From Marmoricola sp. (GTDB lineage Bacteria > Actinomycetota > Actinomycetes > Propionibacteriales > Nocardioidaceae), in the NCBI GenBank assembly GCA_025965195.1, contig JAOPXK010000015.1, positions 1 through 64,000 on the forward strand: a DNA stretch of 64,000 bases, read 5' to 3'. This document shows, piece after piece, positions 29,585 through 39,889 of the stretch (position 1 is its first letter; every line of letters begins with the position of its first letter). The position numbers and the translations under genes are program-made. The notes under the pieces were generated by a model. That model ran no database searches, was not told the DNA's origin, and was given only the letters and a program-made list of their open reading frames with translations.

Positions 29585-29944
29585 TCAACTTTCGAGCGTC
29601 TGGACGATTGTTCCAGCCGGTGTTCCTCGATGAATGTGTACCCCCGGACCGGCGAACTCAACCAGCACGGCCAGGTCCGCGGGAGCCAGGTCACCCTCGG
29701 TGAGGACGACCACCGCTTCGGCACCCTTCGCGCCACTGGCAACCGCCATCGCGACCGCGACACCGATCGCCGAGACCTTCAGGGACGGCAGGTCGACCGT
29801 GGCAGCGGCGTAGGTCCGGCCGTCGAGGTCCCGCAGCGCGGCGCCCTCGACAGCTCCGGTGCGCGCCCGTGTCGCTCGAGCCAGCACGACCAGCTTGTTG
29901 TCCTCAGCATCCACGAAGTCATCGTATTGCCGAGACAGGTTCAC
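29585..29944 (-). CDS. Cytidine-deaminase-like protein lacking catalytic motifs
   Basis: This 119-residue protein sits at the place between the CNNM protein and era where actinobacteria often have a cytidine-deaminase-fold gene. The middle, AVSIGVAVAM-like helices and AEAVVVLTEGD, fits the fold. The zinc motifs His/Cys-Ala-Glu and Pro-Cys-x-x-Cys are absent; there is no cysteine at all. It is probably not an active deaminase. The GTG at 29944 overlaps the CNNM stop by 4 bases; a later GTG at 29914 is an alternative start. Confidence 0.6.
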   Translation of the reverse strand: MNLSRQYDDFVDAEDNKLVVLARATRARTGAVEGAALRDLDGRTYAAATVDLPSLKVSAIGVAVAMAVASGAKGAEAVVVLTEGDLAPADLAVLVEFAGPGVHIHRGTPAGTIVQTLES

Positions 29945-31281
29945 GCCTGAAGTGAGGTCCTGATCGGCTCGTCCGCCGGCGCGTCCGCCCCGGCCGCCGG
30001 GGGCACCGGTGGCACCGGGGGCGCCGGGGTGATCAGGACGGTGCCGACCCGCTTGCGGCGGCCCTTGGCCTCCTCGGCCTGGAAGATCAGGCCGCCGACC
30101 TCGACGACCGATCCGGGAATCGGCACCTTGCCGAGGTGCTTGGCCATCAGCCCACCGACCGAGTCGACTTCGTCGTCCTCGATCTCGACGCCGACGATCT
30201 CGTCGAGGTCGTCGACCGGGAACCGCGAGGAGACCCGGGTCGAGCCGTCGGGGAGCGCCTCGACTGGAATCTCGTCCATGTCGAACTCGTCGGTGATCTC
30301 GCCGACGATCTCCTCGAGGATGTCCTCGATCGTGATGAGGCCGGCGGTGCCGCCGTACTCGTCGACGACGACGGCGATGTGCCGGCGCTGAGCCTGCATC
30401 TCACGGAGCAGGTCGTCGACGGGCTTGGAGTCGGGCACGTGCAGCACGGGCCGCATCACGGAGTCGACGCGCTCGGTGGTCTCGGACTCGTGGCGGTCGA
30501 ACACGCGCTTGCTGATGTCCTTGAGGTAGGCGAAGCCGACGATCCGGTCCAGGTCCTCCTCGATCACCGGCAGCCGCGAGAAACCGCTGCGCAGGAACAG
30601 CGACATCGCCTGACGCAGCGTCTTGTGCCGCTCGATGTAGACCACGTCGGTGCGCGGCACCATCACCTCACGCACCGAGGTGTCGCCGAGCTCGAAGACC
30701 GAGTGGATCATCGCGCGTTCTTCGGACTCGATCAGGCTCGATGCCTCGGCCAGGTCCACCAGCTCACGCAGCTCGGCCTCGGAGGAGAACGGGCCTTCGG
30801 AGAAGCCGCGACCCGGGGTGATCGCGTTGCCGATCAGGATCAGCAGCCGCGGGATCGGACCGATCACCCGCGTCAGCGGGATGAGGACGCCGGTCGCGAC
30901 GAGCGCGATCCGTTCGGCGTGCTGGCGACCCAGTGTCCGGGGAGCCACGCCGACGAAGACGAACGAGACGACCAGCATGATCGCGACGGCGAACGCGATC
31001 GAGGACCTGTCGCGACCGAAGATTCGCTGGCACAGCACCGCAGCGAGCGTGATCGCGGAGATCTCCGCGAGGAGCCGGAGGAACAACGCCGTGTTGAGGT
31101 ACGCCGGGGGGTCCTCGAGGAGCTTCAGCAGCCGGGTCGCACCCGGGCGATGGTCGTCCTCAAGCTCCTCGGCGCGGGCGCGGGAGAACGACGAGAGCGC
31201 TGCTTCGGCACCACTGAGCAGTCCGGCGACGAGCACCAGTCCGACCACGGCCAGAAGCAGCCAGGGACTGTCGCCACTCAT
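29941..31281 (-). CDS. CNNM/CorC-type membrane protein with CBS pair
   Basis: This 446-residue protein has the N-terminal DUF21/CNNM membrane domain (four hydrophobic segments, about 5-170), two CBS domains ([14 protein letters not shown] and [14 protein letters not shown]) and a C-terminal CorC_HlyC domain. The family includes magnesium/cobalt efflux proteins; older names call it hemolysin-like. The tail is Pro/Ala-rich. I placed the start at ATG 31281, which overlaps the ybeY stop by 4 bases. The frame extends to 31497 but that part is the shadow of ybeY. Location after ybeY is standard for the phylum. Confidence 0.92.
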   Translation of the reverse strand: MSGDSPWLLLAVVGLVLVAGLLSGAEAALSSFSRARAEELEDDHRPGATRLLKLLEDPPAYLNTALFLRLLAEISAITLAAVLCQRIFGRDRSSIAFAVAIMLVVSFVFVGVAPRTLGRQHAERIALVATGVLIPLTRVIGPIPRLLILIGNAITPGRGFSEGPFSSEAELRELVDLAEASSLIESEERAMIHSVFELGDTSVREVMVPRTDVVYIERHKTLRQAMSLFLRSGFSRLPVIEEDLDRIVGFAYLKDISKRVFDRHESETTERVDSVMRPVLHVPDSKPVDDLLREMQAQRRHIAVVVDEYGGTAGLITIEDILEEIVGEITDEFDMDEIPVEALPDGSTRVSSRFPVDDLDEIVGVEIEDDEVDSVGGLMAKHLGKVPIPGSVVEVGGLIFQAEEAKGRRKRVGTVLITPAPPVPPVPPAAGADAPADEPIRTSLQA

Positions 31282-31766
31282 GTCGCTGGTCGGTCCGGGG
31301 CGAGCGCCTGGCCTCGGCTGACGCCCTGCCACTCGGCAAGCAGCCGGGCTTGGAGACCGAACATCTCCTTGTGCTCCTCGGGCTCGGCATGGTCGTAGCC
31401 GAGGAGGTGCAGGACACCGTGCACGGTCAGCAGATCGAGCTCGTCGGTCACGTCGTGGCCGGCCTCGACGGCCTGCTTCTCGGCGATCGACGGGCACAGC
31501 ACCAGGTCACCGAGGACGCCGTCCTCGGGCTCCTCGTTGACCTTGCCGGGGCGCAGCTCGTCCATCGGGAAGGCGAGTACGTCGGTCGGGCCGTCCTTTT
31601 CCATCCACTTCGCGTTGAGCTCGGCAATGGTCGCCTCGTCGACGGCTGTCACGCACAGCTCGGCGTCGGGGTGCACCCGCATCCGGTCCATCACGAACCT
31701 GGCGAGCCGCTGGGTCCGGCGTACGTCGAGATCGTGGCCGGACTCGTTGAGTACCTCGATGCTCAT
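31278..31766 (-). CDS. ybeY: Endoribonuclease YbeY
   Basis: YbeY is a zinc endoribonuclease needed for 16S rRNA 3' end maturation and ribosome quality control. The 162-residue protein has the zinc motif [11 protein letters not shown] near residues 116-126. The ATG at 31766 starts the conserved [10 protein letters not shown]; it lies 7 bases after the phoH stop with AAGGTGAG between. The upstream extension to 31844 overlaps phoH and is rejected. It is translationally coupled to the CNNM gene. Confidence 0.96.
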   Translation of the reverse strand: MSIEVLNESGHDLDVRRTQRLARFVMDRMRVHPDAELCVTAVDEATIAELNAKWMEKDGPTDVLAFPMDELRPGKVNEEPEDGVLGDLVLCPSIAEKQAVEAGHDVTDELDLLTVHGVLHLLGYDHAEPEEHKEMFGLQARLLAEWQGVSRGQALAPDRPAT

Positions 31767-31773
31767 GCTCGGC

Positions 31774-32814
<1,041 letters not shown>

Positions 32815-32898
32815 GAATGCCCGGTCGGGCGGCCCTTCTGTCTCGATGCATTGACAAGCGCAATGCTACGGGAGCGACCCTGCCGGGGCATCTGGAAA

Positions 32899-33258
32899 TC
32901 AACCAGGCGGCCAGCCCATCGGACGACCACCCAACACGTGCAGGTGGGCATGGAAGACGGTCTGGTGCGCCACGGCTCCGGTGTTGAAGACCATCCGGTA
33001 GCCATCCTCGAGCCCTTCGCTGGCGGCGACCTCGCGCGCGGAGTCGATCAGCGCGACCATCGTGTCCGGCTCGCCCTGGGCCAGCTCTGCGGCGTTCGGG
33101 TAGTGGCTGCGCGGGATCACCAGCACATGCGTCGGTGCCTGTGGGGCGAGGTCGCGGAACGCCACCGTCGTGCCGCTCTCGTGCACGATGTCGGCCGGGA
33201 TCACTCCGGAAGCGATCTTGCAGAACAGGCAGTCGGGGTCGATCTTGTCGTCGGGCAC
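32899..33258 (-). CDS. HIT-family nucleotide hydrolase
   Basis: This 119-residue histidine triad protein has the zinc-binding CLFCKI near the N terminus and the catalytic triad in VFHAHLHVLGG near residues 101-111, as in HinT-type phosphoramidases. It acts on adenosine phosphoramidate-like nucleotides; the cellular substrate is unknown. In actinobacteria a HIT gene usually sits between phoH and rsmE, but here a three-gene plus-strand insert separates it from rsmE. Confidence 0.93.
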   Translation of the reverse strand: MPDDKIDPDCLFCKIASGVIPADIVHESGTTVAFRDLAPQAPTHVLVIPRSHYPNAAELAQGEPDTMVALIDSAREVAASEGLEDGYRMVFNTGAVAHQTVFHAHLHVLGGRPMGWPPG

Positions 33259-33419
33259 GTGAAGAGCATATGAGGGGCCTGTTCTGCAGGTTCCATCTCA
33301 CGGACCCGAGACCCGAGCGAAACCAGCTCATCGGCTCCGCGTGTAAACCCCCGGCGCGCGCAGCGCGTGGAAGTAGCGTGACCACCAACCTGCTCCGCCG
33401 GCCCACGACAGGGGTGAGC

Positions 33420-33932
33420 GTGCCCGATTCCGACGCGCCCCTGAGCGCGGACGCCGCCGTCGAGCAGCTGTACGCCGGCCACTACACCCAGCTCGTCCGG
33501 CTCGGGGTGTTGCTGCTGCACGACCAGGGAGCCTCCGAGGAGGTGGTGCAGGACGCGTTCATCGCGCTGCACGCTCGCTGGGGCCAGCTGCGGGACCCGG
33601 AGAAGGCCGCGGCGTACCTGCGCCAGTCGGTGGTGAACCGGGCCCGCTCGGCCCTGCGCCATCGCAAGGTGGTCGCTCGTCACCTGCCGGTGCCACTGCC
33701 GGATGAGCCAGGTGCCGATCAGGCCGCGCTTGCGTCTGCGCGGCGTAGCGCCGTGCTCACCGCGCTCGCCGATCTTCCGCAACGCCAGCGCGAGGTGCTG
33801 GCCTTGCGGTACTACCTCGACCAGTCCGAGCACCAGATCGCCGAGACCCTCGGCATCAGTGCCGGAGCGGTGAAGAGCCACGCGTCGCGCGGTGCCGCAG
33901 CCCTGAGAAACCTCCTCGAGGAGGAGCGATGA
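33420..33932 (+). CDS. ECF sigma factor, SigE-family type
   Basis: This small sigma factor has region 2 (VEQLYAGHYTQLVRLGVLLL ... EEVVQDAFIALH) and region 4 (LPQRQREVLALRYYLD ... AETLGISAGAVKSHASRG). I prefer GTG 33420, with GGGGTGAGC just upstream, giving 170 residues. GTG 33378 (184 residues) is possible. The next gene overlaps by 4 bases and encodes a single-pass membrane protein, so the two probably form a sigma/anti-sigma-like pair. The target promoters are unknown; the gap upstream to the divergent HIT gene may contain an autoregulated promoter. Confidence 0.88.
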   Translation: MPDSDAPLSADAAVEQLYAGHYTQLVRLGVLLLHDQGASEEVVQDAFIALHARWGQLRDPEKAAAYLRQSVVNRARSALRHRKVVARHLPVPLPDEPGADQAALASARRSAVLTALADLPQRQREVLALRYYLDQSEHQIAETLGISAGAVKSHASRGAAALRNLLEEER

Positions 33933-34939
33933 ACACCCCGGAAGACGACGAACTGCGTGCCCTGCTTCACAACGCCGTGTCCGACGTACAACCCGAGCGC
34001 GGCCTTGACGCCATCCAGCAACAGACCCAGAAGGTGACCCCGATGAAGCGCAACTGGTTCCTCGCCACTGCCGGAGTAGCCGCCGCGATCGCCATCGTGA
34101 CGGGCGGCGTCGCCTTCCTGAACCGCGACCAGACGCCGACGGCCGGACCGGCAGCTGGTACGTCGAACCCGCCGACCACCGGCTCGGTGACCCCCGGCGG
34201 CAACGCGTCCGACCCGACGCCCGCCGTGGCGCTGCCGGTCTACTACCTGGGCGACACCCCCCACGGGGCGCGCCTCTACCGCGAGTTCCGCCCCTCCGAG
34301 CTCCAGGACACCACTGCGACCGTCGCTGCGCTCGATGCAGCCCTCTCCGGTGGCGCCGCAGACCCGGACTACCACTCGGCCTGGCCGGCATCGACGTCGG
34401 TCAACTCGGCCACGTACGCCGGCGACCTGATCACCATCGACCTCCACGGAGACGTGCACGACCGGCCCGCCGGGATGACTCAGGCGACGGCCGCGCTGAG
34501 CCTCCAGCAGCTGATCTACACGGCTCAGGCAGTCGTCCAGAAGGGCCGCCCACCCGTCCAGTTCCTGATCGACGGCAAGCACACCGACCAGGTCCTCGGC
34601 GAAGCAAGCTCGGAGCCCCTGTCCGCGGCCTCGGCCGACTCGGTGCAGTCGGCCGTGTGGATCATCAACCCCGCCGAGGGCGCCTCGCTGAACAGCGGCT
34701 TCACCGTGAGCGGCGTGGCCGCATCCTTCGAGGCGAACGTCCCCTGGGAGCTGAAGCAGGGCGACAAGGTCGTCAGGCAGGGCTTCGCCACGGCGGCGGA
34801 GTGCTGCACTGCCTCGCCGTACTCCTTCACCGTCGATGCTCCCCCGGGCGACTACACGCTCGTCGTCCACGACGATGACCCGTCCGCCGGCGAAGGCCCG
34901 GGCGTCACCCAGGACACCAAGGACATCACGATCAAGTGA
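33929..34939 (+). CDS. Membrane-anchored GerMN and Gmad2 domain protein, probable sigma partner
   Basis: The 336-residue protein has a short cytosolic N terminus (about 42 residues), one membrane segment (about 43-65), a Pro/Thr/Gly-rich linker, a GerMN domain (about 100-215: VYYLGDTPHGARLYREFR) and a C-terminal Gmad2 immunoglobulin-like domain (about 235-330: INPAEGASLNSGFTVSGVA). GerMN and Gmad2 occur together in spore-germination and other cell-surface proteins. The overlap with the sigma gene and the small cytosolic head suggest it anchors or inhibits that sigma factor. No zinc-binding anti-sigma motif is visible, so this is inference. Confidence 0.8.
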   Translation: MNTPEDDELRALLHNAVSDVQPERGLDAIQQQTQKVTPMKRNWFLATAGVAAAIAIVTGGVAFLNRDQTPTAGPAAGTSNPPTTGSVTPGGNASDPTPAVALPVYYLGDTPHGARLYREFRPSELQDTTATVAALDAALSGGAADPDYHSAWPASTSVNSATYAGDLITIDLHGDVHDRPAGMTQATAALSLQQLIYTAQAVVQKGRPPVQFLIDGKHTDQVLGEASSEPLSAASADSVQSAVWIINPAEGASLNSGFTVSGVAASFEANVPWELKQGDKVVRQGFATAAECCTASPYSFTVDAPPGDYTLVVHDDDPSAGEGPGVTQDTKDITIK

Positions 34940-34951
34940 GAGCCTGAGCGG

Positions 34952-35995
34952 GTGCAGCTCACCAACCGGGTCCTGAACCGGACACTCTGGCTGCGTCAGC
35001 ACCTGGTCACGCCGGTCGAGATGCCGGTGCGGGACATGGTCGAGCATCTGATCGGCCTGCAGGCACAGGAGAATCTGCCGCCCTACCTGTCGTTGGCGGC
35101 GCGGCTCAAGGACTTCTCACCCGAGTCACTCTCCACTGAGATCGCCGACCGAGGCCTGGTGCGGTTCCTCACGATGCGCGGGACCGTGCACGTGCTGACG
35201 CCGACAGATGCGCTCACTCTCCGGCCGTGGGTGCAGCCCGCGCTGGACCGGTCCGGCAGGAGCAACCCGCAGAGCCGCCCGGCCGCACACGTGCCAACCA
35301 TCGAGCTGTTCGCGGCTGCGCGCTCAGCGCTGGCCGATGGGCCGATTCCCGTTACCGAGCTGGGGGTTCGGCTCGGCACGGCGTTTCCCGACGTACCGGA
35401 GGCCGCCCTGCGTCACGTCGCCCGCGAACGGCTGCCGCTGCTGCAGGTGCCACCTCGTGGGCTGTGGAAGCAGAGCGGCGGGGTCGTCTACGAGCTGGCT
35501 GACAACTGGCTCGACGAACGGCTGAGCACACCGCACCTGCCTACCTTGATCCGCCGCTACCTTCGTGCGTTCGGACCTGCCTCCCCCGCCGACATGACGA
35601 AGTGGTCGGTGGTCACCGGCCTCGGGCCGGCCTTCAAGGCGATGGACGATCTCGTGATCCACGAGGGCCCCGACGGCAAGGTCCTGTACGACGTACCTGA
35701 AGGTCCGCTCGCCGACCCCGACCTCGCGCTGCCCGTCCGGATGCTCGGCAACTACGACAACCTGTGGCTCTCGCATGCCAACCGCGAGCGCATCGCCAGC
35801 GACGACAACCGGCGCCAGTGGATGGCTGCCAACGGGGCGGTCGGGTCCGCACTGTTCGTCGACGGGCTGCTCGAGGGGTACTGGCGGCTCGACAACGGCG
35901 AGATCCGCGTGCAGCCGTTTCGCAAGCTCAGCAGGGCAGAACAGGCCGCCGTTGCTGTCGAGACCGAGCGGATCCTGGCGTTCCTGGCGCGTTAG
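34952..35995 (+). CDS. Winged-helix DNA-binding protein, AlkX/AlkZ-like glycosylase family
   Basis: This 347-residue protein belongs to the HTH_42 family. Members studied (AlkZ, AlkX) are DNA glycosylases that unhook interstrand crosslinks, using a Gln-x-Gln motif. Here GLQAQEN near residue 35 fits that motif. Other conserved parts are LVRFLTMRGTVHVLTP, YLRAFGPASPADMTKW and LLEGYWRLDNG. Enzyme activity is inferred. The start is GTG 34952, 12 bases after the sigma partner. Its stop overlaps the convergent rsmE stop. Confidence 0.8.
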   Translation: MQLTNRVLNRTLWLRQHLVTPVEMPVRDMVEHLIGLQAQENLPPYLSLAARLKDFSPESLSTEIADRGLVRFLTMRGTVHVLTPTDALTLRPWVQPALDRSGRSNPQSRPAAHVPTIELFAAARSALADGPIPVTELGVRLGTAFPDVPEAALRHVARERLPLLQVPPRGLWKQSGGVVYELADNWLDERLSTPHLPTLIRRYLRAFGPASPADMTKWSVVTGLGPAFKAMDDLVIHEGPDGKVLYDVPEGPLADPDLALPVRMLGNYDNLWLSHANRERIASDDNRRQWMAANGAVGSALFVDGLLEGYWRLDNGEIRVQPFRKLSRAEQAAVAVETERILAFLAR

Positions 35996-36720
35996 CCCCA
36001 GCGCTGGGTGCGGGACAGCAGTGCCGAGACGGCGGCAACTCCTGCGGTCGACGTACGCAACACCGAGGAGCCGAGCCGCACAACGTGCGCAGCTGAGAAA
36101 GCCGCCAGCTCCTCATCGCTGATGCCGCCCTCTGGACCGACGACGACCACGATCGACCTCGCCTCCGAGGCGGGCAGAGCCGCCAAGGGCGCGGTCGCCG
36201 CCTCGTGGAGCACGACGCCAAGGTCGGCCACCTCGAGCAGGGCGACGACGTCCTCGGTCGTGGCGACAGGCGTCACGTCGGGCAGCCACGACCGGCGAGA
36301 CTGCTTTCCCGACTCTCGCGCGGCGGACCGCCACTTGGCCAGTGACTTCTCGGCCCGCTCACCCCGCCAGACACCGACGCAGCGCGACGCGGCCCAGGGC
36401 ACGATCCGGTCGACGCCGACCTCGGTCAGCACTTCGACCGCGAGCTCGCCGCGATCACCCTTCGGGATCGCCTGTACGACGGTGACGACTGGCGACGGCC
36501 GCTCCTCGAAGCTGACTGCTTCAACGGTCGCGACCAGGGCGGCTTTCGCCAGCGAGACAACTGAGCAGGTCGCCGATGCACCCGCGCCGTCGGTGAGGAC
36601 GAGCTGCTCTCCGACCCGGATCCGCCGCACCACCACGGCATGGCGGCCTTCGTCACCGGCCAGGGTCACCTCGACCCCGGTGACGAAGGGCCCGGGAGCG
36701 ATGAAGACCGGCAGGCTCAC
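35992..36720 (-). CDS. rsmE: 16S rRNA (uracil-1498-N3)-methyltransferase
   Basis: RsmE methylates U1498 of 16S rRNA. The 242-residue SPOUT-fold enzyme has an N-terminal PUA-like domain and the C-terminal knot with VVVVGPEGGISDEELAAF and LGSSVLRTSTAGVAAV. It lies 21 bases after dnaJ, making a hrcA-dnaJ-rsmE run under the CIRCE-controlled promoter. Confidence 0.95.
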   Translation of the reverse strand: MSLPVFIAPGPFVTGVEVTLAGDEGRHAVVVRRIRVGEQLVLTDGAGASATCSVVSLAKAALVATVEAVSFEERPSPVVTVVQAIPKGDRGELAVEVLTEVGVDRIVPWAASRCVGVWRGERAEKSLAKWRSAARESGKQSRRSWLPDVTPVATTEDVVALLEVADLGVVLHEAATAPLAALPASEARSIVVVVGPEGGISDEELAAFSAAHVVRLGSSVLRTSTAGVAAVSALLSRTQRWG

Positions 36721-36741
36721 TGAGACATCACTGGGACATCA

Positions 36742-37908
36742 CTAGCGCGGCTTGAAGGCGTCCTTGAGCCGCCCGAAGACCGAGGTGTGCGCCGGCTGGA
36801 TCTTCCCGTCCGGGGTCTCCTCGTTGCGTAACACCGCCAGCTCGCGGAGCAGCTCCTCCTGCCGCTCATCGAGCCTGCCAGGGGTCTCGACGTCGATGGT
36901 GACGACCACGTCGCCACGCGCCTGTGAGCGCAGGCTCGGCACGCCACGCCCGCGGATGACCTGGTCGGTGCCGGACTGGGTGCCGGGACGGATGTCGAGG
37001 TCGACCCAGAGCTCGACCTCCGACTCGGGCTCAGCGATGTCGGCTTCGAGCAATGGCAGCCGGATCGTCGTACCGAGTGCGGCAGCGGTCATCGGAACCA
37101 CCACGTGACAACGCAGGTTCAGACCTTCTCGCGTGTAGATCTTGTGCTCGGCGACCACGATCTCGACGTACAGGTCCCCAGGAGGGCCACCGCCGGGGCC
37201 GACCTCGCCCTGGTTGCCGAGCTGGACACGGGTGCCGTTGTCGACACCGGCCGGGATCTTCACGGTGATCGTGCGGCGTGAGCGGACCCGGCCGTCGCCG
37301 GCGCACTCCCGGCAGGGCTCGGGGATGATCTCGCCGAAGCCACGGCAGGCCGCGCACGGACGAAGCGTGCGGATCTCGCCGAGGAAGGACCGCTGGACGT
37401 GCTGCACCTCGCCATGACCGTGGCAGGTCTCGCAGATGATCGGACGGGAGCCGGCCGCGGCGCCGGATCCGGAACAGGTCGTGCAGAGGACGGCGGTGTC
37501 GACCTTCAGGTCACGAGTGGTCCCGAACGCCGCCTCGGCAAGCTCGACGTCGAGCCGCACGAGAGCGTCCTGACCCCGCCGCGACCGCGGTCGCGGACCT
37601 CGGCCCTGGCCTTGGGCATTGCCGCCGAAGAAGGCGTCCATGATGTCGGTGAAGGAGAAGCCCGCGCCCTGGCCGAAGCCCCCGCCGCCGCGGCCGAAGG
37701 GGTCGCCGCCAAGGTCGTACATCCGGCGCTTCTCGGGGTCGGAGAGGACCTCGTAGGCGGCCGAGACCTCCTTGAACCTCTCCTGCGTCGCAGGGTCGGG
37801 GTTGACGTCCGGGTGCAGCTGACGGGCAAGACGGCGATAGGCCTTCTTGATGGTGTCGACGTCGGCCTCCCGGTCGACGCCGAGGATCTCGTAGGGGTCC
37901 GTGCTCAC
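36742..37908 (-). CDS. dnaJ: Chaperone DnaJ
   Basis: DnaJ stimulates the DnaK ATPase and delivers unfolded clients. The 388-residue protein has the J domain with HPD at residues 32-34, a Gly/Phe-rich stretch (about 70-110), four zinc-finger repeats ([32 protein letters not shown], about 140-205) and the C-terminal client-binding domains. Adjacency to hrcA identifies it as the DnaJ2-type copy of actinobacteria; the dnaK-linked copy is not in this window. It follows hrcA by 23 bases and shares its heat-shock regulation. Confidence 0.96.
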   Translation of the reverse strand: MSTDPYEILGVDREADVDTIKKAYRRLARQLHPDVNPDPATQERFKEVSAAYEVLSDPEKRRMYDLGGDPFGRGGGGFGQGAGFSFTDIMDAFFGGNAQGQGRGPRPRSRRGQDALVRLDVELAEAAFGTTRDLKVDTAVLCTTCSGSGAAAGSRPIICETCHGHGEVQHVQRSFLGEIRTLRPCAACRGFGEIIPEPCRECAGDGRVRSRRTITVKIPAGVDNGTRVQLGNQGEVGPGGGPPGDLYVEIVVAEHKIYTREGLNLRCHVVVPMTAAALGTTIRLPLLEADIAEPESEVELWVDLDIRPGTQSGTDQVIRGRGVPSLRSQARGDVVVTIDVETPGRLDERQEELLRELAVLRNEETPDGKIQPAHTSVFGRLKDAFKPR

Positions 37909-37931
37909 AGAGTCTGAGTCGCTTTCTGGTT

Positions 37932-38951
37932 TCAGGATTCGTCGAGGATCGTTGACACGTAGCGCGCCACAGCACGCACCGCCGCCATCGATCCGGGGTA
38001 GTCCATCCGGGTCGGGCCGACAATTCCCAAGGAGGCAAGGGCTTCGTCGCCCGGGCCGTAGCCGGTCGCGACCACCGAGGTGGAAGCCAGCTCCTGGTAG
38101 GGGCCTTCTCGGCCGATGCGTACGGTCACGGAGGAAGAGGTTGCTTCGCCGAGCAGCTTGAGGAGTACGACGTGTTCTTCGAGCGCCTCGAGCATCGGGC
38201 GGATCGAGCCATCGAATCCTTCACCGAAGCGGGCCAGGTTCGCGGTGCCACCGACCACGACACGCTCGTCGGACTTGTGGTCGGACATCGCCTCGACCAG
38301 AGCGGCAACGATCACGGAGAACGTCGCGCGGTCTTCCTGTGCCGCGTCGTCGGGAAGTGCGCCGAGCGCCACCGCCGCATCCGAGATCCGCGCCCCGGTG
38401 GCGGCCCGAAGGACGCGGCTGCGTACGTCGGCCAGTGAGTCCTCGGACAGCTCGACCGGCAGCTCGAGGAGCCGCTGCTCGACCCGGCCCGAGGACAAGA
38501 TCAGCACCAGCAGCACCCGGCCCGGGCTCAGCGCGACGATCTCGATGTGCCGAACCGTCGAGCGAGCAAGTGTCGGGTACTGCACGATCGCGACCTGATG
38601 GGTCAGCTGCGCGAGCAACCGGACGCTGCGCTGGACGACGTCATCGAGGTCGTGGGCACCTTCGAGAAAGCTCGCAATGGCGCGCTTCTCGGCCGCCGAC
38701 ATGGGCTTCATCGTGGTCAGCCGGTCGACGAACATCCGGTAGCCCGCATCCGTGGGAATCCGTCCCGCGCTGGTGTGCGGCTGCGCGATCAGGCCTTCCT
38801 CTTCGAGCAGGGCCATGTCGTTGCGCACGGTGGCCGGCGACACTCCGAGGCGGTGCCGCTCGACCAGCGCCTTGCTGCCGACCGGCTCCTGCGTCGCGAC
38901 GTAGTCCTCCACGATCGCCCGGAGCACGGCGAGCCTGCGATCCTCCAGCAT
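37932..38951 (-). CDS. hrcA: Heat-inducible transcription repressor HrcA
   Basis: HrcA binds CIRCE operators and represses chaperone genes until heat or unfolded protein titrates GroEL. The 339-residue protein has an N-terminal winged helix ([41 protein letters not shown]). I chose ATG 38951, with AGAGGGGG 8 bases upstream, over GTG 38960, which overlaps that ribosome site. The CIRCE element lies 34 bases upstream. Confidence 0.96.
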   Translation of the reverse strand: MLEDRRLAVLRAIVEDYVATQEPVGSKALVERHRLGVSPATVRNDMALLEEEGLIAQPHTSAGRIPTDAGYRMFVDRLTTMKPMSAAEKRAIASFLEGAHDLDDVVQRSVRLLAQLTHQVAIVQYPTLARSTVRHIEIVALSPGRVLLVLILSSGRVEQRLLELPVELSEDSLADVRSRVLRAATGARISDAAVALGALPDDAAQEDRATFSVIVAALVEAMSDHKSDERVVVGGTANLARFGEGFDGSIRPMLEALEEHVVLLKLLGEATSSSVTVRIGREGPYQELASTSVVATGYGPGDEALASLGIVGPTRMDYPGSMAAVRAVARYVSTILDES

Positions 38952-38985
38952 TCTCGCCACCCCCTCTGCCAGCCAGCACCGGCGT

Positions 38986-39012
38986 CTGGCACTCGTCGTC
39001 CGTGAGTGCCAA
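38986..39012. promoter_or_regulatory. CIRCE operator (variant)
   Basis: CTGGCACTC (38986-38994) and GAGTGCCAA (39004-39012) are inverted copies separated by exactly 9 bases, the CIRCE layout. The canonical arms are TTAGCACTC/GAGTGCTAA, so each arm here has G-C in place of A-T at the third position. It lies just upstream of hrcA on one side. On the other side it ends 19 bases before the start of the divergent metallo-beta-lactamase-fold gene, so both promoters can be affected. Confidence 0.9.
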
Positions 39013-39031
39013 TGCTACTAGGGTCGGGGTC

Positions 39032-39889
39032 ATGACTGAGTTCGTGGAGGTCGGCGATCGAGTGTGGGTTGCGCGACATGAGTGGTTCGACCTGAACGTC
39101 ACGGTCATCGCCGGCACCCGAGGGCTCGTCGTCGTCGACACGCATGCCTCCGAGCCGGCTGGGCGCGCGGTCGCTGCCGACGTACGCCGGCTGGCAAGGG
39201 GCGAGGTGATCGGGATCATCAACACCCACGAACACTTCGATCACACCTTTGGCAACGGGGCTCTCCGTGCAGCCTTCGGCGAGGTGCCCATCACGGCCCA
39301 CGAGACCGCCGCCGCGAACACGATTTCGGCCGGTGAGCGCATCAAGCGCGAGTACGCCGAGGCCGGGGTCGGCGAGGAACCTCGCGGGCCGGAGGTGATC
39401 GGCACCCGGATCGTGCCTGCCGACGACACGTTCTCGTCCTCCAAGGTGCTCGACCTCGGCGACCGGATCCTCGAGCTCGTGCACCCGGGGCGTGGGCACA
39501 CGGCGGGCGACCTGGTCGTGCGGGTGCCCGATGTCGACGTACTGCTGGCCGGCGACCTCATCGAGGAGTCCGCTCCCCCGGGCTACGGCCCGGACTGCTG
39601 GCCGATGGAGTGGCCGACCTCGCTGGACCTGGTGCTGCAGCTGATGTCGGAGAAGACCGTGGTCGTGCCGGGCCACGGCGCGGTCACCGACAAGGACTTC
39701 GTCTGGGCGCAGCGCAATGACATCGGCGTGATCGCAGAGACGATCAGGGACCTGGCCGGACGGGGAGTGCCCGTCGACCAGGCCCCTGCGGCGGGCGAGT
39801 GGCCCTGGGACCACGAGCGTCTGGTGCACGCGGTCAGGCGCGGCTACGAACAGCTGCCGCGGTCGAGCAAGCGACTACCTCTGATCTAG
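39032..39889 (+). CDS. Metallo-beta-lactamase-fold hydrolase
   Basis: This 285-residue protein has the MBL zinc motif THEHFDH (His66, His68, Asp70, His71), a third His in HPGRGHTAGDLVV, the bridging Asp in LLAGDLIEE, and the last His in VVPGHGAV, so both metal sites look intact. It resembles general MBL hydrolases, such as those acting on thioesters or lactones; the substrate is unknown. ATG 39032 is the start; the frame continues upstream through hrcA but is its shadow. TACTAG 11 bases before the ATG may be its -10, giving a short or absent leader next to CIRCE. Confidence 0.85.
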   Translation: MTEFVEVGDRVWVARHEWFDLNVTVIAGTRGLVVVDTHASEPAGRAVAADVRRLARGEVIGIINTHEHFDHTFGNGALRAAFGEVPITAHETAAANTISAGERIKREYAEAGVGEEPRGPEVIGTRIVPADDTFSSSKVLDLGDRILELVHPGRGHTAGDLVVRVPDVDVLLAGDLIEESAPPGYGPDCWPMEWPTSLDLVLQLMSEKTVVVPGHGAVTDKDFVWAQRNDIGVIAETIRDLAGRGVPVDQAPAAGEWPWDHERLVHAVRRGYEQLPRSSKRLPLI

